Below, one piece after another: positions 1-5,550 of a stretch of DNA of 7,433 nucleotides (within the stretch, counting starts at the first letter, position 1; each line of letters starts with the position of its first letter). Under the pieces are notes generated by a model. The model searched no databases. It was not told the origin of the DNA and saw only the letters and a list, made by a program, of their open reading frames with translations. Both the position numbers and the translations under genes were made by a program. Source of the stretch: an uncultured Selenomonadales bacterium. GTDB taxonomy: Bacteria > Bacillota > Negativicutes > Selenomonadales > Selenomonadaceae. Location: positions 1 through 7,433 of the forward strand of contig CALGGP010000315.1 of assembly GCA_937915885.1 (NCBI GenBank), written 5' to 3'.

Positions 1-79
1 TCGTCGACGCGGGGTGGGCATGCCATCCTCTGTTGGGCGCTGCCGTTCGGGGGTGGGGGCGGCGGCGGCGCCCACAAAA
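1..79 (+). repeat. Truncated copy of the 77-bp palindromic repeat (copy A)
   Basis: This stretch aligns with the 77-bp element seen intact at 2554-2630 and 5704-5780. It has the GGGTGGG block (12-18), the central TTGGGCGC core (33-40) and the right terminal repeat GGCGGCGGCGCCC ending at 73, followed by the family's A-rich tail. By spacing, the left terminal repeat would begin about three bases before the window, so the copy is cut by the window edge. It sits about 25 bases beyond the gyrB stop codon. I see no gene in it and no convincing intrinsic terminator for gyrB: on the minus strand the T-run precedes the hairpin instead of following it. Confidence 0.75.
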
Positions 80-99
80 AATTTCACTCCGACCGGCGC

Positions 100-2145
100 T
101 CAGATATCGAGATTTTTGACGAGCAGCGCATTTTCTTCGATGAATTGACGGCGCGGCATCACCTGATCCCCCATCAAAACCGTAAAAAGTTCGTCCGCCT
201 CCGCCGCGTTTTCGATCTCCACACGCAGCATCGTTCGCGTCGACGGATCCATCGTCGTCTCCCACAATTGCTCCGGATTCATTTCGCCCAAGCCTTTATA
301 CCGTTGCACCGTGATCCCGTCGCGCCCGACCTCCTCGAGCTTTTTATTCAACTCATCGTCGCTGTAAGTGTACCAATGATTTTTCCCCTTGCGAATTTGA
401 TACAGCGGCGGCTGCGCGATGTAAACATGCCCGTGCTCGATCAGCGGCTTCATGTATCGATAGAGGAACGTCAACAGCAGCGTGCGAATGTGCGCGCCGT
501 CGACGTCCGCGTCCGTCATGATGATTATTTTTCCGTAGCGTCGCTTCGACAGATCGAACTCGTCACTGATGCCCGTCCCGAATGCCGTGATCATCGTCCG
601 TATTTCGGCGTTGGCAAATATTTTATCCAATCGCGCCTTCTCGACGTTTAAAATTTTTCCTCTCAACGGCAGGATCGCTTGAAACCTCCGATCGCGTCCC
701 TGTTTTGCCGAGCCGCCTGCGCTGTCGCCCTCGACCAAATATATTTCCGTTCGATCGGCGTCCTTACTCGAGCAGTCGGCGAGCTTGCCGGGCAACGACG
801 AAACCTCCAACGCATTTTTCCGACGCGTCAACTCTCGAGCCTTCCGCGCGGCTTCTCGTGCCCGCGATGCCATCACTGCCTTCTCGAGTATTTGTTTCGT
901 CACCGACGGGTTCTCTTCAAAGAACTCACTCAAGCCCTCCGTCGCGATCGCCGCCACGATCGTCCGCACTTCGGAGTTGCCGAGCTTCGTTTTCGTTTGA
1001 CCCTCGAATTGCGGCTCCCGCACTTTGAGACTGAGCACCGCCGTCAAACCTTCGCGAACGTCCTCGCCCGCCAACGTCGAATCGGAGTTCTTTAAAAGAT
1101 TATGCCGCTTGGCAAATTCATTCGCAACCCGCGTCAACGCCTGCTTGAATCCCGCAAGATGCGTGCCGCCCTCCTCGGTGTTTATGTTGTTGACGAAGCT
1201 GTAAATATTTTCCTGATAGCTGTCGTTATATTGGACGGCAATCTCGACGAGCGTATCATCCTTGCGCCCGTTGAAATAAATCGGCGTCGGATTGAGTTTT
1301 TCCTTCTTGCGATTGAGATGCTCGACAAACGATCTGATGCCGCCCTCGAAATGAAACGTCTCGATTTTATTTTCGGCGCGCTCGTCGGTGAGCGTGATCG
1401 TAATGCCCGGGTTGAGGAACGCCAACTCCCTCAGTCGATGTTTCAACGTGTCGTAATTGAATGTGGTGATCGGAAAAATTTCATCGTCGGGCGTGAAGGT
1501 GACGGTCGTCCCCGTCGAATCGGCGTCGCCGACGATCTCGAGCGGCGTGGTGACGTTGCCGCGCTCGAATGCGATGTGATAAATTTTGCCGTCGCGTCGA
1601 ACCTCAACGTCCATGTTTTTTGACAGCGCGTTGACGCACGACACGCCCACGCCATGCAGACCGCCGCTCACTTTATAGCCGCCGTTGTCGCCGAATTTTC
1701 CTCCGGCGTGGAGCATCGTCAAGACCACTTCGACGGCAGGCTTGCCGCTCTCGTGCATGTCGACGGGAATCCCGCGTCCGTTGTCGCCGACCGTGATCGA
1801 ATTGTCGGCGTGAATCGTCACATTGATCGCGTTGCAATATCCGGCAAGCGCCTCGTCAATCGAATTATCGACGACCTCATACACCAGATGATGAAGTCCG
1901 CGCTCGGACGTCGAGCCGATGTACATGCTCGGGCGCATGCGAACCGCCTCAAGCCCCTCGAGAATTTGAATCTGATCGGCGGCGTATTCTCCCTTGACGG
2001 CGCTGACCTCGGCGTTCTCGATGTTGCGATGAATTTCAATCTCGGGCTCGTTGTTTTCGTCGTCCTCCTCATCTTCCGACGGAATATGCGCGGGAATTTC
2101 CTCCTCGTCGTCTTCGTCATCAAAAAACTTTTTATCGTCGTTCAA
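100..2145 (-). CDS. gyrB: DNA gyrase subunit B
   Basis: This is the ATPase subunit of DNA gyrase (type IIA topoisomerase), which introduces negative supercoils as a GyrA2B2 complex. In the 681-aa protein the GHKL ATPase domain shows the catalytic Glu90 and Asn94 in VYEVVDNSIDEAL, DNGRGIP (121-127) and GGLHGVGV (161-168). The transducer domain carries QTKTKLGN (383-390). The TOPRIM domain shows VEGDSAGG (Glu472) and TDADVDG (544-550, Asp545 and Asp547). RYKGLGEM (615-622) and the usual C-terminal tail end the protein. There is no enterobacterial-type insert. The start is TTG at 2145, with AGGAAAGAGG upstream about ten bases away; no other ATG, GTG or TTG lies before Met70, so the start is well supported. 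Oddly, residues 1-57 form a very acidic extension ahead of the normal start near ADQIQILEGLEAVRMRP. Arg495 sits where E. coli has Lys447, as in Firmicutes-type enzymes. gyrA is not in view; it may lie beyond position 1. Confidence 0.98.
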   Translation of the reverse strand: MNDDKKFFDDEDDEEEIPAHIPSEDEEDDENNEPEIEIHRNIENAEVSAVKGEYAADQIQILEGLEAVRMRPSMYIGSTSERGLHHLVYEVVDNSIDEALAGYCNAINVTIHADNSITVGDNGRGIPVDMHESGKPAVEVVLTMLHAGGKFGDNGGYKVSGGLHGVGVSCVNALSKNMDVEVRRDGKIYHIAFERGNVTTPLEIVGDADSTGTTVTFTPDDEIFPITTFNYDTLKHRLRELAFLNPGITITLTDERAENKIETFHFEGGIRSFVEHLNRKKEKLNPTPIYFNGRKDDTLVEIAVQYNDSYQENIYSFVNNINTEEGGTHLAGFKQALTRVANEFAKRHNLLKNSDSTLAGEDVREGLTAVLSLKVREPQFEGQTKTKLGNSEVRTIVAAIATEGLSEFFEENPSVTKQILEKAVMASRAREAARKARELTRRKNALEVSSLPGKLADCSSKDADRTEIYLVEGDSAGGSAKQGRDRRFQAILPLRGKILNVEKARLDKIFANAEIRTMITAFGTGISDEFDLSKRRYGKIIIMTDADVDGAHIRTLLLTFLYRYMKPLIEHGHVYIAQPPLYQIRKGKNHWYTYSDDELNKKLEEVGRDGITVQRYKGLGEMNPEQLWETTMDPSTRTMLRVEIENAAEADELFTVLMGDQVMPRRQFIEENALLVKNLDI

Positions 2146-2160
2146 TCTGTGATCGCCTCT
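2135..2160 (-). promoter_or_regulatory. gyrB TTG start and ribosome-binding site
   Basis: Reading the minus strand, AGGAAAGAGG precedes CGATCACAGA and then TTG (2145-2143). The purine-rich Shine-Dalgarno sequence and normal spacing support initiation at a non-ATG codon. They make the acidic N-terminal extension of GyrB likely to be genuinely translated. Confidence 0.7.
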
Positions 2161-2204
2161 TTCCTTTTTTGATCCCGCCCTGTTGTCCTAACGGACGGTT
2201 TAAT

Positions 2205-2281
2205 GGGCGCCGCCGATGCTTCCGCCCTCGGAGTGCGGCGCCCAACTGATGACGCGGCTCCCACCCGCATCGGCAGCGCCC
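2205..2281 (-). repeat. 77-bp palindromic element, inverted copy (copy B)
   Basis: The two ends are near-perfect inverted repeats: positions 2205-2219 (GGGCGCCGCCGATGC) against 2267-2281 (GCATCGGCAGCGCCC), 14 of 15 pairs. The overall length is 77 bp, the same as the copies at 2554-2630 and 5704-5780. Read on the minus strand it carries the same internal order of GGGTGGGA, then TTGGGCGCC, then a GGGCGG block, so this copy is inverted relative to the others. It lies 60 bases upstream of the gyrB start, inside the dciA-gyrB gap. I see no target-site duplication and no gene. Confidence 0.8.
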
Positions 2282-2314
2282 GCCTCTTTCTTTTTTATCC
2301 GAACCGATGATCAT

Positions 2315-2641
2315 GGGGCGCCCGACGGCACGGTTGAGCGCTGCGTCCTCGCTCGAACGTCGTCGGCTGTTAAAACGACGCGGGGCGCCGACGGCACGGT
2401 TGAGCGCTGCGTCCTCGCTCGAGCGTCGTCGGCTGTTAAAACAACGCGGGGCGTCGACGGCACGGGTAGGAACCTCAGCCTCCGTTGGGCGCCGACCTTG
2501 ACGGGTGGGGGCGGCGTCTGCGGTCGAGTGTCGTCAGCTTTTAAAACAACGCGGGGCGCCGACGGCACGGGTGGGAACCTCAGCCTCCGTTGGGCGCCGA
2601 CATCGACGGGCGGGAGTGCCGTCGGCGCCCACATAAATATT
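2315..2641 (+). repeat. Four-unit mosaic tandem repeat array
   Basis: Four units each begin GGGGCGYCGACGGCACGG or a close variant: 2315-2381 (67 bp, one extra C), 2382-2447 (66 bp), 2448-2552 (105 bp) and 2553-2641 (89 bp). Units 1 and 2 are nearly identical. Units 1-3 share a tail of the form TCGTCRGCTKTTAAAACRAC (2361-2379, 2427-2445, 2531-2550). Units 3 and 4 instead share the middle AACCTCAGCCTCCGTTGGGC of the 77-bp element. Unit 3 therefore looks like a hybrid between the short and long unit types. The array ends against the dciA stop codon. Open frames across it exist only because the repeat is GC-rich and stop-poor. Confidence 0.85.
2554..2630 (+). repeat. 77-bp palindromic element with perfect 14-bp terminal inverted repeats
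   Basis: The left end GGGCGCCGACGGCA (2554-2567) is the exact reverse complement of the right end TGCCGTCGGCGCCC (2617-2630). Between them lie the GGGTGGGAACC block and the central GGGCGCCGAC core, which can itself pair with the right end, so alternative hairpins are possible. The element is followed by ACATAAATATT, a tail also found at other copies. It is the best-preserved copy in the window and lies directly 3' of dciA (12 bases from its stop codon). It resembles REP or MITE-like non-autonomous repeats; no transposase is visible. Confidence 0.85.
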
Positions 2642-3538
2642 TCAATAGTCGTCGGCATGCCCCGGCAGATCAAATCGCAATCGCCGCATCGTTTTTTTGA
2701 TCGCCTCCGCGCTCAACTGATCGGGCGGCACCTGCCGATAAATCATCACCAGCCGCTTGACTTGCGTCTGATCGCGCGTGTCGATCGTCCGCGCCAAATT
2801 TTGTACCAGCGACGACCGCACGCTCGACACCGTCTCGGGGCGACACCAACCGATCATATGCGGCATCCGATTTTCCATCTCCGCATGAATTTCTGCATAC
2901 GTCGACCACGGCACATCTTTTATAATCTCGCCGATCGTCTTTCTGAACAGCTCGACTTCCTTACGTTGGCAGGCGTCGCACAGCACATCATTCGGCGGCA
3001 CCAATAATTTACAGCGCGCGCAATAATGCCAACCGTGCTTGAGCCGACATTTGTCGAGCCGCGCCCGCGCCAACGACGTATCGAGCATCACCGCGCGGAG
3101 CTTTTCATTTTGGATCGTCGGCGAATTGCGCTCGACATCGGCGATCTCCTCATCAGTCAAAGTGATGTTGGGCAAATCGCGCGAAACGATCTCCTCGGGC
3201 GTCAACTGCTCGGGCTCGTCGGATTTCGGCGGCGGCTTCGGAAGCGACAGCCGATTGTTGATCCGAATGTCGTCGAGCAGAGTGCACTCGGCGGCGTCGT
3301 TTATTTTTTGCAGGATCGACGGCTTTTGGAATTGAAGTTCCGAGCGCCAAGTGGCATCGTCGATGTGCACGAAGAGAATTTTTTGATCGATCAGCGCCGG
3401 TTGAATCCGATCGGCGATTTTTTCTCCGACCAATTCTCGCCATCGAAAGAACACCGCGTGTTGCAGATATTTGATGTAAAAATCTTTGCCGAGGGTTTTG
3501 ATGCTCGATTTGAGCGTCTGTTCGGCGGACGAAAACAT
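2642..3538 (-). CDS. dciA: DUF721 / DciA-like protein with C-terminal zinc ribbon
   Basis: This is a DUF721-family protein. In bacteria lacking DnaC/DnaI, DciA proteins interact with and help load the replicative helicase DnaB; that role is inferred here from family and position between recF and gyrB. The chosen ATG at 3538 has AGAGGTGA five bases upstream and gives 298 aa. An open frame continues upstream to 3658 but would overlap recF by over 100 bases. Residues 33-81 hold the DUF721 core, WRELVGEKIADRIQP through VHIDDATWRSELQFQ. A linker follows, then four cysteines in CxxC-x10-CxxC (Cys173, 176, 187, 190), which should bind zinc, then about 105 residues of mostly helical unknown region. 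This is longer than typical DUF721 proteins of 100-190 aa. The gene starts four bases after recF, so translation is probably coupled. Confidence 0.85.
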   Translation of the reverse strand: MFSSAEQTLKSSIKTLGKDFYIKYLQHAVFFRWRELVGEKIADRIQPALIDQKILFVHIDDATWRSELQFQKPSILQKINDAAECTLLDDIRINNRLSLPKPPPKSDEPEQLTPEEIVSRDLPNITLTDEEIADVERNSPTIQNEKLRAVMLDTSLARARLDKCRLKHGWHYCARCKLLVPPNDVLCDACQRKEVELFRKTIGEIIKDVPWSTYAEIHAEMENRMPHMIGWCRPETVSSVRSSLVQNLARTIDTRDQTQVKRLVMIYRQVPPDQLSAEAIKKTMRRLRFDLPGHADDY

Positions 3539-3552
3539 TTTGTCACCTCTCA
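3536..3552 (-). promoter_or_regulatory. dciA ribosome-binding site containing the recF stop codon
   Basis: On the minus strand, GAGAGGTGACAAAATG holds a good Shine-Dalgarno sequence whose final TGA is the recF stop codon (3545-3543). The dciA ATG follows at 3538. This fixes the dciA start and implies that ribosomes finishing recF can reinitiate directly on dciA. Confidence 0.75.
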
Positions 3553-4655
3553 ATGATAACGGCGTGGTCGACATCGAAGACGGCAGCGGGGCAATCAAGC
3601 GCATCGATCTCGACGGCGGTGATGAACGTTTGAATGTGTTTTTGACGGAGGAAGTCAATCAGTCGACGCCTCCGCGCGGAATCGAGCTCACTCATCACGT
3701 CGTCGAGCAGCAGCACGGGATAAGTGCCGGTCTCTTCGTTTAGAAATTCGAGTTCGGACAATTTGAGCGAAAGGACGGCGGTGCGCTGTTGACCTTGGGA
3801 GCCGAACAATCGAAGTTCGCGCCCGTCGATCAAAAAATTCAGATCGTCGAGATGCGGACCGATCGAAGTCGAGCCGCGTGCAACGTCAAGGTCGGCGCAA
3901 TTGTTTAGCATGTTATGATAGCGCGCGGCAAGCGTCGATGTCAAGCCGCTGTCGAATTTCGCCTCGTCGAGCCCCTTCGGCGCGTAATGTATCGACAAAC
4001 TTTCTTCGGCGCTCGACAATGCCGATTGAATTTTTCCGGCGATGGCGCTCAACTTTTTAACGACCTCCAAGCGCTTGACGACGATGCGCGCGGCGGCTCC
4101 CGCTAATTGTTCATTCCAAAGCGCGAGCCCCGTCGTGCGCGTCGAGCCTTCGCGGATTTTTTTCAAGAGAGAATTACGTTGGGCGAGAATCTTATTATAA
4201 GTGAGCAGGTCGGCGAAATAAGCGGGGGAGGCTTGAGAGATTTCGGCGTCGAGGAAACGGCGGCGATTGGACGGCGCGCCCTTGATCATGAACAAATCCT
4301 CGGGGGAAAAATAAACGACGTTGAGCTTGCCGATCAGCTCGCGCATTTTGATCGGCGCGTCATTGAAAAATAATCGGCGTGGTTTTTGACGGTTGAGCTC
4401 GAAAGCGATCGAATGCTCCACATCAAATTTCTCGAAAACGATGCGAACGGTCGCGGACGATTGATCCCAACGGATTAGCTCAACATCTTTCGAGGCGCGT
4501 TGCGAACGTCCGAGCGCCGCATATTCCATCGACTCGATCAAATTGGTTTTGCCCTGAGCGTTTTCACCGACAAAAATATTTAATCCGTCGGACGGCGCAA
4601 TTGTCTGCTCGATATAATTTCGATAGTCGGCGAGAAAAATTTTTTTGACGTGCAT
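3543..4655 (-). CDS. recF: DNA replication and repair protein RecF
   Basis: RecF is an SMC/ABC-like ATPase that binds DNA at single-strand gaps and, with RecO and RecR, loads RecA. The 370-aa length matches the family (about 360-375). Walker A is GENAQGKT (residues 30-37), the ABC signature is GSQGQQRT (285-292), and Walker B with the D-loop is LLLDDVMSELD (315-325). All key motifs are intact. The ATG at 4655 is preceded by GGAGGAAGAGC on the minus strand, an excellent ribosome-binding site at normal spacing. recF heads a leftward block recF-dciA-gyrB. The usual dnaN and S4-domain (yaaA) genes do not precede it; instead a regulatory region and a divergent gene lie upstream, so it must have its own promoter in 4656-4800. 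Confidence 0.98.
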   Translation of the reverse strand: MHVKKIFLADYRNYIEQTIAPSDGLNIFVGENAQGKTNLIESMEYAALGRSQRASKDVELIRWDQSSATVRIVFEKFDVEHSIAFELNRQKPRRLFFNDAPIKMRELIGKLNVVYFSPEDLFMIKGAPSNRRRFLDAEISQASPAYFADLLTYNKILAQRNSLLKKIREGSTRTTGLALWNEQLAGAAARIVVKRLEVVKKLSAIAGKIQSALSSAEESLSIHYAPKGLDEAKFDSGLTSTLAARYHNMLNNCADLDVARGSTSIGPHLDDLNFLIDGRELRLFGSQGQQRTAVLSLKLSELEFLNEETGTYPVLLLDDVMSELDSARRRRLIDFLRQKHIQTFITAVEIDALDCPAAVFDVDHAVIIER

Positions 4656-4670
4656 GCTCTTCCTCCAAAA
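4656..4670 (-). promoter_or_regulatory. recF ribosome-binding site
   Basis: On the minus strand, TTTTGGAGGAAGAGC precedes the ATG at 4655. GGAGG lies six bases from the start codon and fixes the recF start. Confidence 0.8.
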
Positions 4671-4684
4671 ATTTTTTTGTCAAA

Positions 4685-4720
4685 GGTATTGATATTTGTT
4701 ATCAGCCGTGATACAATACC
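4685..4720. promoter_or_regulatory. Fur-box-like palindrome within a larger inverted repeat
   Basis: TGATATTTGTTATCA (4690-4704) fits the Bacillus-type Fur box TGATAATnATTATCA at 12 of the 14 defined positions in the 7-1-7 arrangement. It is nested in an outer perfect inverted repeat, GGTATTG (4685-4691) with CAATACC (4714-4720), and is followed by a second small palindrome TATCA-GCCG-TGATA (4700-4713). The three TGATA/TATCA half-sites cover the -35 and spacer of the plus-strand promoter at 4689-4717. That is where a repressor would block RNA polymerase, and a regulator here could also affect recF. Assignment to Fur itself is inference; another dimeric repressor is possible. Confidence 0.5.
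4689..4717 (+). promoter_or_regulatory. Sigma-70-type promoter for putative small RNA
   Basis: The -35 is TTGATA (4689-4694), followed by a 17-base spacer and the -10 TACAAT (4712-4717). Four of six and five of six bases match the consensus, and the spacing is optimal. The predicted start is A4724, which coincides exactly with the first base of a perfect hairpin. No open reading frame of note starts before the terminator at 4771-4801. Confidence 0.65.
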
Positions 4721-4745
4721 TTCAGCTTTCGTAAAGCTCTCCTAA

Positions 4746-4754
4746 AATATAACA
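4746..4754 (-). promoter_or_regulatory. Possible extended -10 promoter for recF
   Basis: On the minus strand TGTTATATT reads as an extended -10 (TGn then TATATT). No good -35 lies 16-18 bases upstream (CTTTTA at best). It would give a recF transcript with a leader of about 85 bases that passes through the palindrome at 4685-4720. A competing weak candidate is TTGTAT (4716-4711) with TATCAA 16 bases further on. The recF promoter is therefore not settled. Confidence 0.3.
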
Positions 4755-4770
4755 CAAACATACGCTTATA

Positions 4771-4806
4771 AAAGATTCCGCGCTGCTCACGCGGGGTTTT
4801 TTATTT
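4771..4806 (+). terminator. Intrinsic (rho-independent) terminator
   Basis: The core stem CCGCG (4778-4782) pairs with CGCGG (4790-4794) around a 7-base loop CTGCTCA. It extends outward through two G-U pairs and A-U pairs (4771-4777 with 4795-4801) to about 12 pairs, and the right arm ends in the T-rich tail TTTTTTATTT. The G-U pairs become A-C mismatches on the other strand, so it works best in the plus direction. It would end the short transcript starting near 4724 just before the promoter of the next gene. Confidence 0.75.
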
Positions 4807-4809
4807 GCC

Positions 4810-4837
4810 TTGATAAAACTGCAAAAACGATTATAAT
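4810..4837 (+). promoter_or_regulatory. Promoter of the TIGR04076-family gene
   Basis: TTGATA (4810-4815), a 16-base spacer and a perfect TATAAT (4832-4837) lie 33 bases upstream of the ATG at 4871. The predicted start is near 4844, giving a short leader. The ribosome-binding site AAGGAG (4856-4861) follows, nine bases before the ATG. Confidence 0.7.
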
Positions 4838-4870
4838 CATTAGTCAAACCGATTGAAGGAGAGAGATTGA

Positions 4871-5407
4871 ATGCAACACAAGTGCAAGGTGACGGTGCTC
4901 GACAAAAAAGTTTTCGTCGACTATCAGGAAAAATATTTGGCTGATCCGCGTTCGGGTGCGTGCCCGTTTTACAACATCGGCGACGAATTTATTTTTGAGC
5001 GGTACGGTTCGGACGACACATTTTGGCGTGCGGGCAACGGCAGTCAGTGCGCGGAGGCGTGGGATTGCATCAGTCGATACATTTATGCGGCGTTGCAGGG
5101 CGGAGCAATCATGCGCGGTTGGACGAACGACGAGCGGATTATGATAGCATGTTGCAACGACGGGACGCGTCCGGTGATATTTAAAATTGAGCGGCTCGAC
5201 TATAAAGCGATTCATTTTGATCGGAAGCTCAAGCAGTCGGAGCGTGCGGAGATCATCGAGAAGGTAAAATTTCTGGGCAAGGTGACGGGCGCGGATTTTC
5301 ATCGGGACGGATTTTTGGAAGTATTTTTGGACGAAGACATACCGGATAAAACGTTGACGGCGATAATCGAGTCGTGCGGCGATTTCAACGTCACTCAGAT
5401 CGATTAA
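4871..5407 (+). CDS. TIGR04076-family protein with C-terminal extension
   Basis: The first 110 or so residues match the small cysteine-containing TIGR04076 family of unknown function. They show KVTVLDKKVF near the start, SGACPFYNIGDEFIFE (Cys31), a Cys66 in AWDCISRYIYAALQGG, then the hallmark MIACCNDGTRPVIFKIERL (91-109) with Cys94 and Cys95. The family is usually about 90-110 aa. This 178-aa protein adds about 70 residues (110-178), mixed helix and strand, containing KLKQSERAEIIEKVKFLGKV and an acidic VFLDEDIPDKT stretch; I do not recognise this part. No signal peptide or membrane segment is seen, so it should be cytoplasmic. The cysteines could bind metal, but that is not shown. The ATG has AAGGAG nine bases upstream and its own promoter. 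It diverges from recF and ends in repeats, so it is probably monocistronic. Confidence 0.85.
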   Translation: MQHKCKVTVLDKKVFVDYQEKYLADPRSGACPFYNIGDEFIFERYGSDDTFWRAGNGSQCAEAWDCISRYIYAALQGGAIMRGWTNDERIMIACCNDGTRPVIFKIERLDYKAIHFDRKLKQSERAEIIEKVKFLGKVTGADFHRDGFLEVFLDEDIPDKTLTAIIESCGDFNVTQID

Positions 5408-5433
5408 TTTGCCCGCCCACCCGAAAGGCAATG

Positions 5434-5454
5434 CGTAATTCGTAATTCGTAATT
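5434..5454 (+). repeat. Heptamer tandem repeat (CGTAATT x3)
   Basis: Three perfect tandem copies of CGTAATT lie 27 bases after the stop codon of the preceding gene, at the edge of the repeat-filled intergenic region. Similar heptameric CGTAATT-type arrays occur between genes in other bacteria, for example as short tandem repeats in cyanobacteria. No function is visible. Confidence 0.85.
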
Positions 5455-5542
5455 AGGCGTCGTCGGCGCGAGTGGAAACTGCGATCTCAGTTTGGCGCCG
5501 CGCTCGACGGGTGGAAGCGGAGGGGTTGACGCTCATAAACAT
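5455..5542 (+). repeat. Degenerate copy of the 77-bp element (copy D1)
   Basis: This aligns along its length with the 77-bp element: GGCGTCGTCGGCGCGAGTGG at the left, a central TTTGGCGCCGCGCTCGACGG core, GGTGGAAGCGG, and the CATAAACATT tail. Both terminal repeats have decayed, so the ends no longer pair well. It looks like an old copy next to better preserved ones. Confidence 0.6.
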
Positions 5543-5550
5543 TCTTCTGC

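Larger units (their letters stand above)
4724..4806 (+). ncRNA. Putative small RNA (about 80 nt) or leader RNA
   Basis: The candidate is bounded by a good promoter (4689-4717) and an intrinsic terminator (4771-4806). The predicted 5' end is a perfect 6-bp hairpin, AGCTTT-CGT-AAAGCT (4724-4738). A largely unpaired A/C-rich stretch follows, starting with CTCCTAAAATATAACACAAA, and then the terminator hairpin. A stable 5' hairpin, an exposed CUCUCCU segment resembling an anti-Shine-Dalgarno sequence, and a terminator with a U-rich tail are hallmarks of trans-acting regulatory RNAs. I recognise no known RNA family. The alternative is an attenuated leader of the gene at 4871, although that gene has its own promoter after the terminator. 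Confidence 0.45.

Noticed and set aside
76..99. Intrinsic terminator after gyrB
   Set aside because: On the minus strand the T-run comes before the GC-rich hairpin, not after it, so the arrangement is wrong for a rho-independent terminator.
2315..2641. CRISPR array
   Set aside because: The units are contiguous tandem repeats of 66-105 bp with no unique spacers of constant length, and no cas genes are present.
2311..2673. 120-aa minus-strand open frame over the array
   Set aside because: This is another frame through the same GC-rich, stop-poor repeats. It overlaps the dciA 3' end and has no family likeness.
2216..3007. 263-aa plus-strand open frame with repeated VERCVLARTSSAVKTTRG blocks
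   Set aside because: The repeated peptides are just the translated tandem DNA repeats, and the rest is antisense to dciA. It has no ribosome-binding site.
3539..3658. Upstream extension of dciA by 40 residues
   Set aside because: It would overlap recF by more than 100 bases. The internal ATG at 3538 has a strong ribosome-binding site and aligns with the DUF721 start.
4656..4870. Replication origin (DnaA boxes) beside recF
   Set aside because: No TTATNCACA-type sites are visible on either strand here, and no dnaA or dnaN is present.
4844..5431. 195-aa minus-strand open frame
   Set aside because: It is antisense to the TIGR04076-family gene, which has a clear promoter, ribosome-binding site and family motif.
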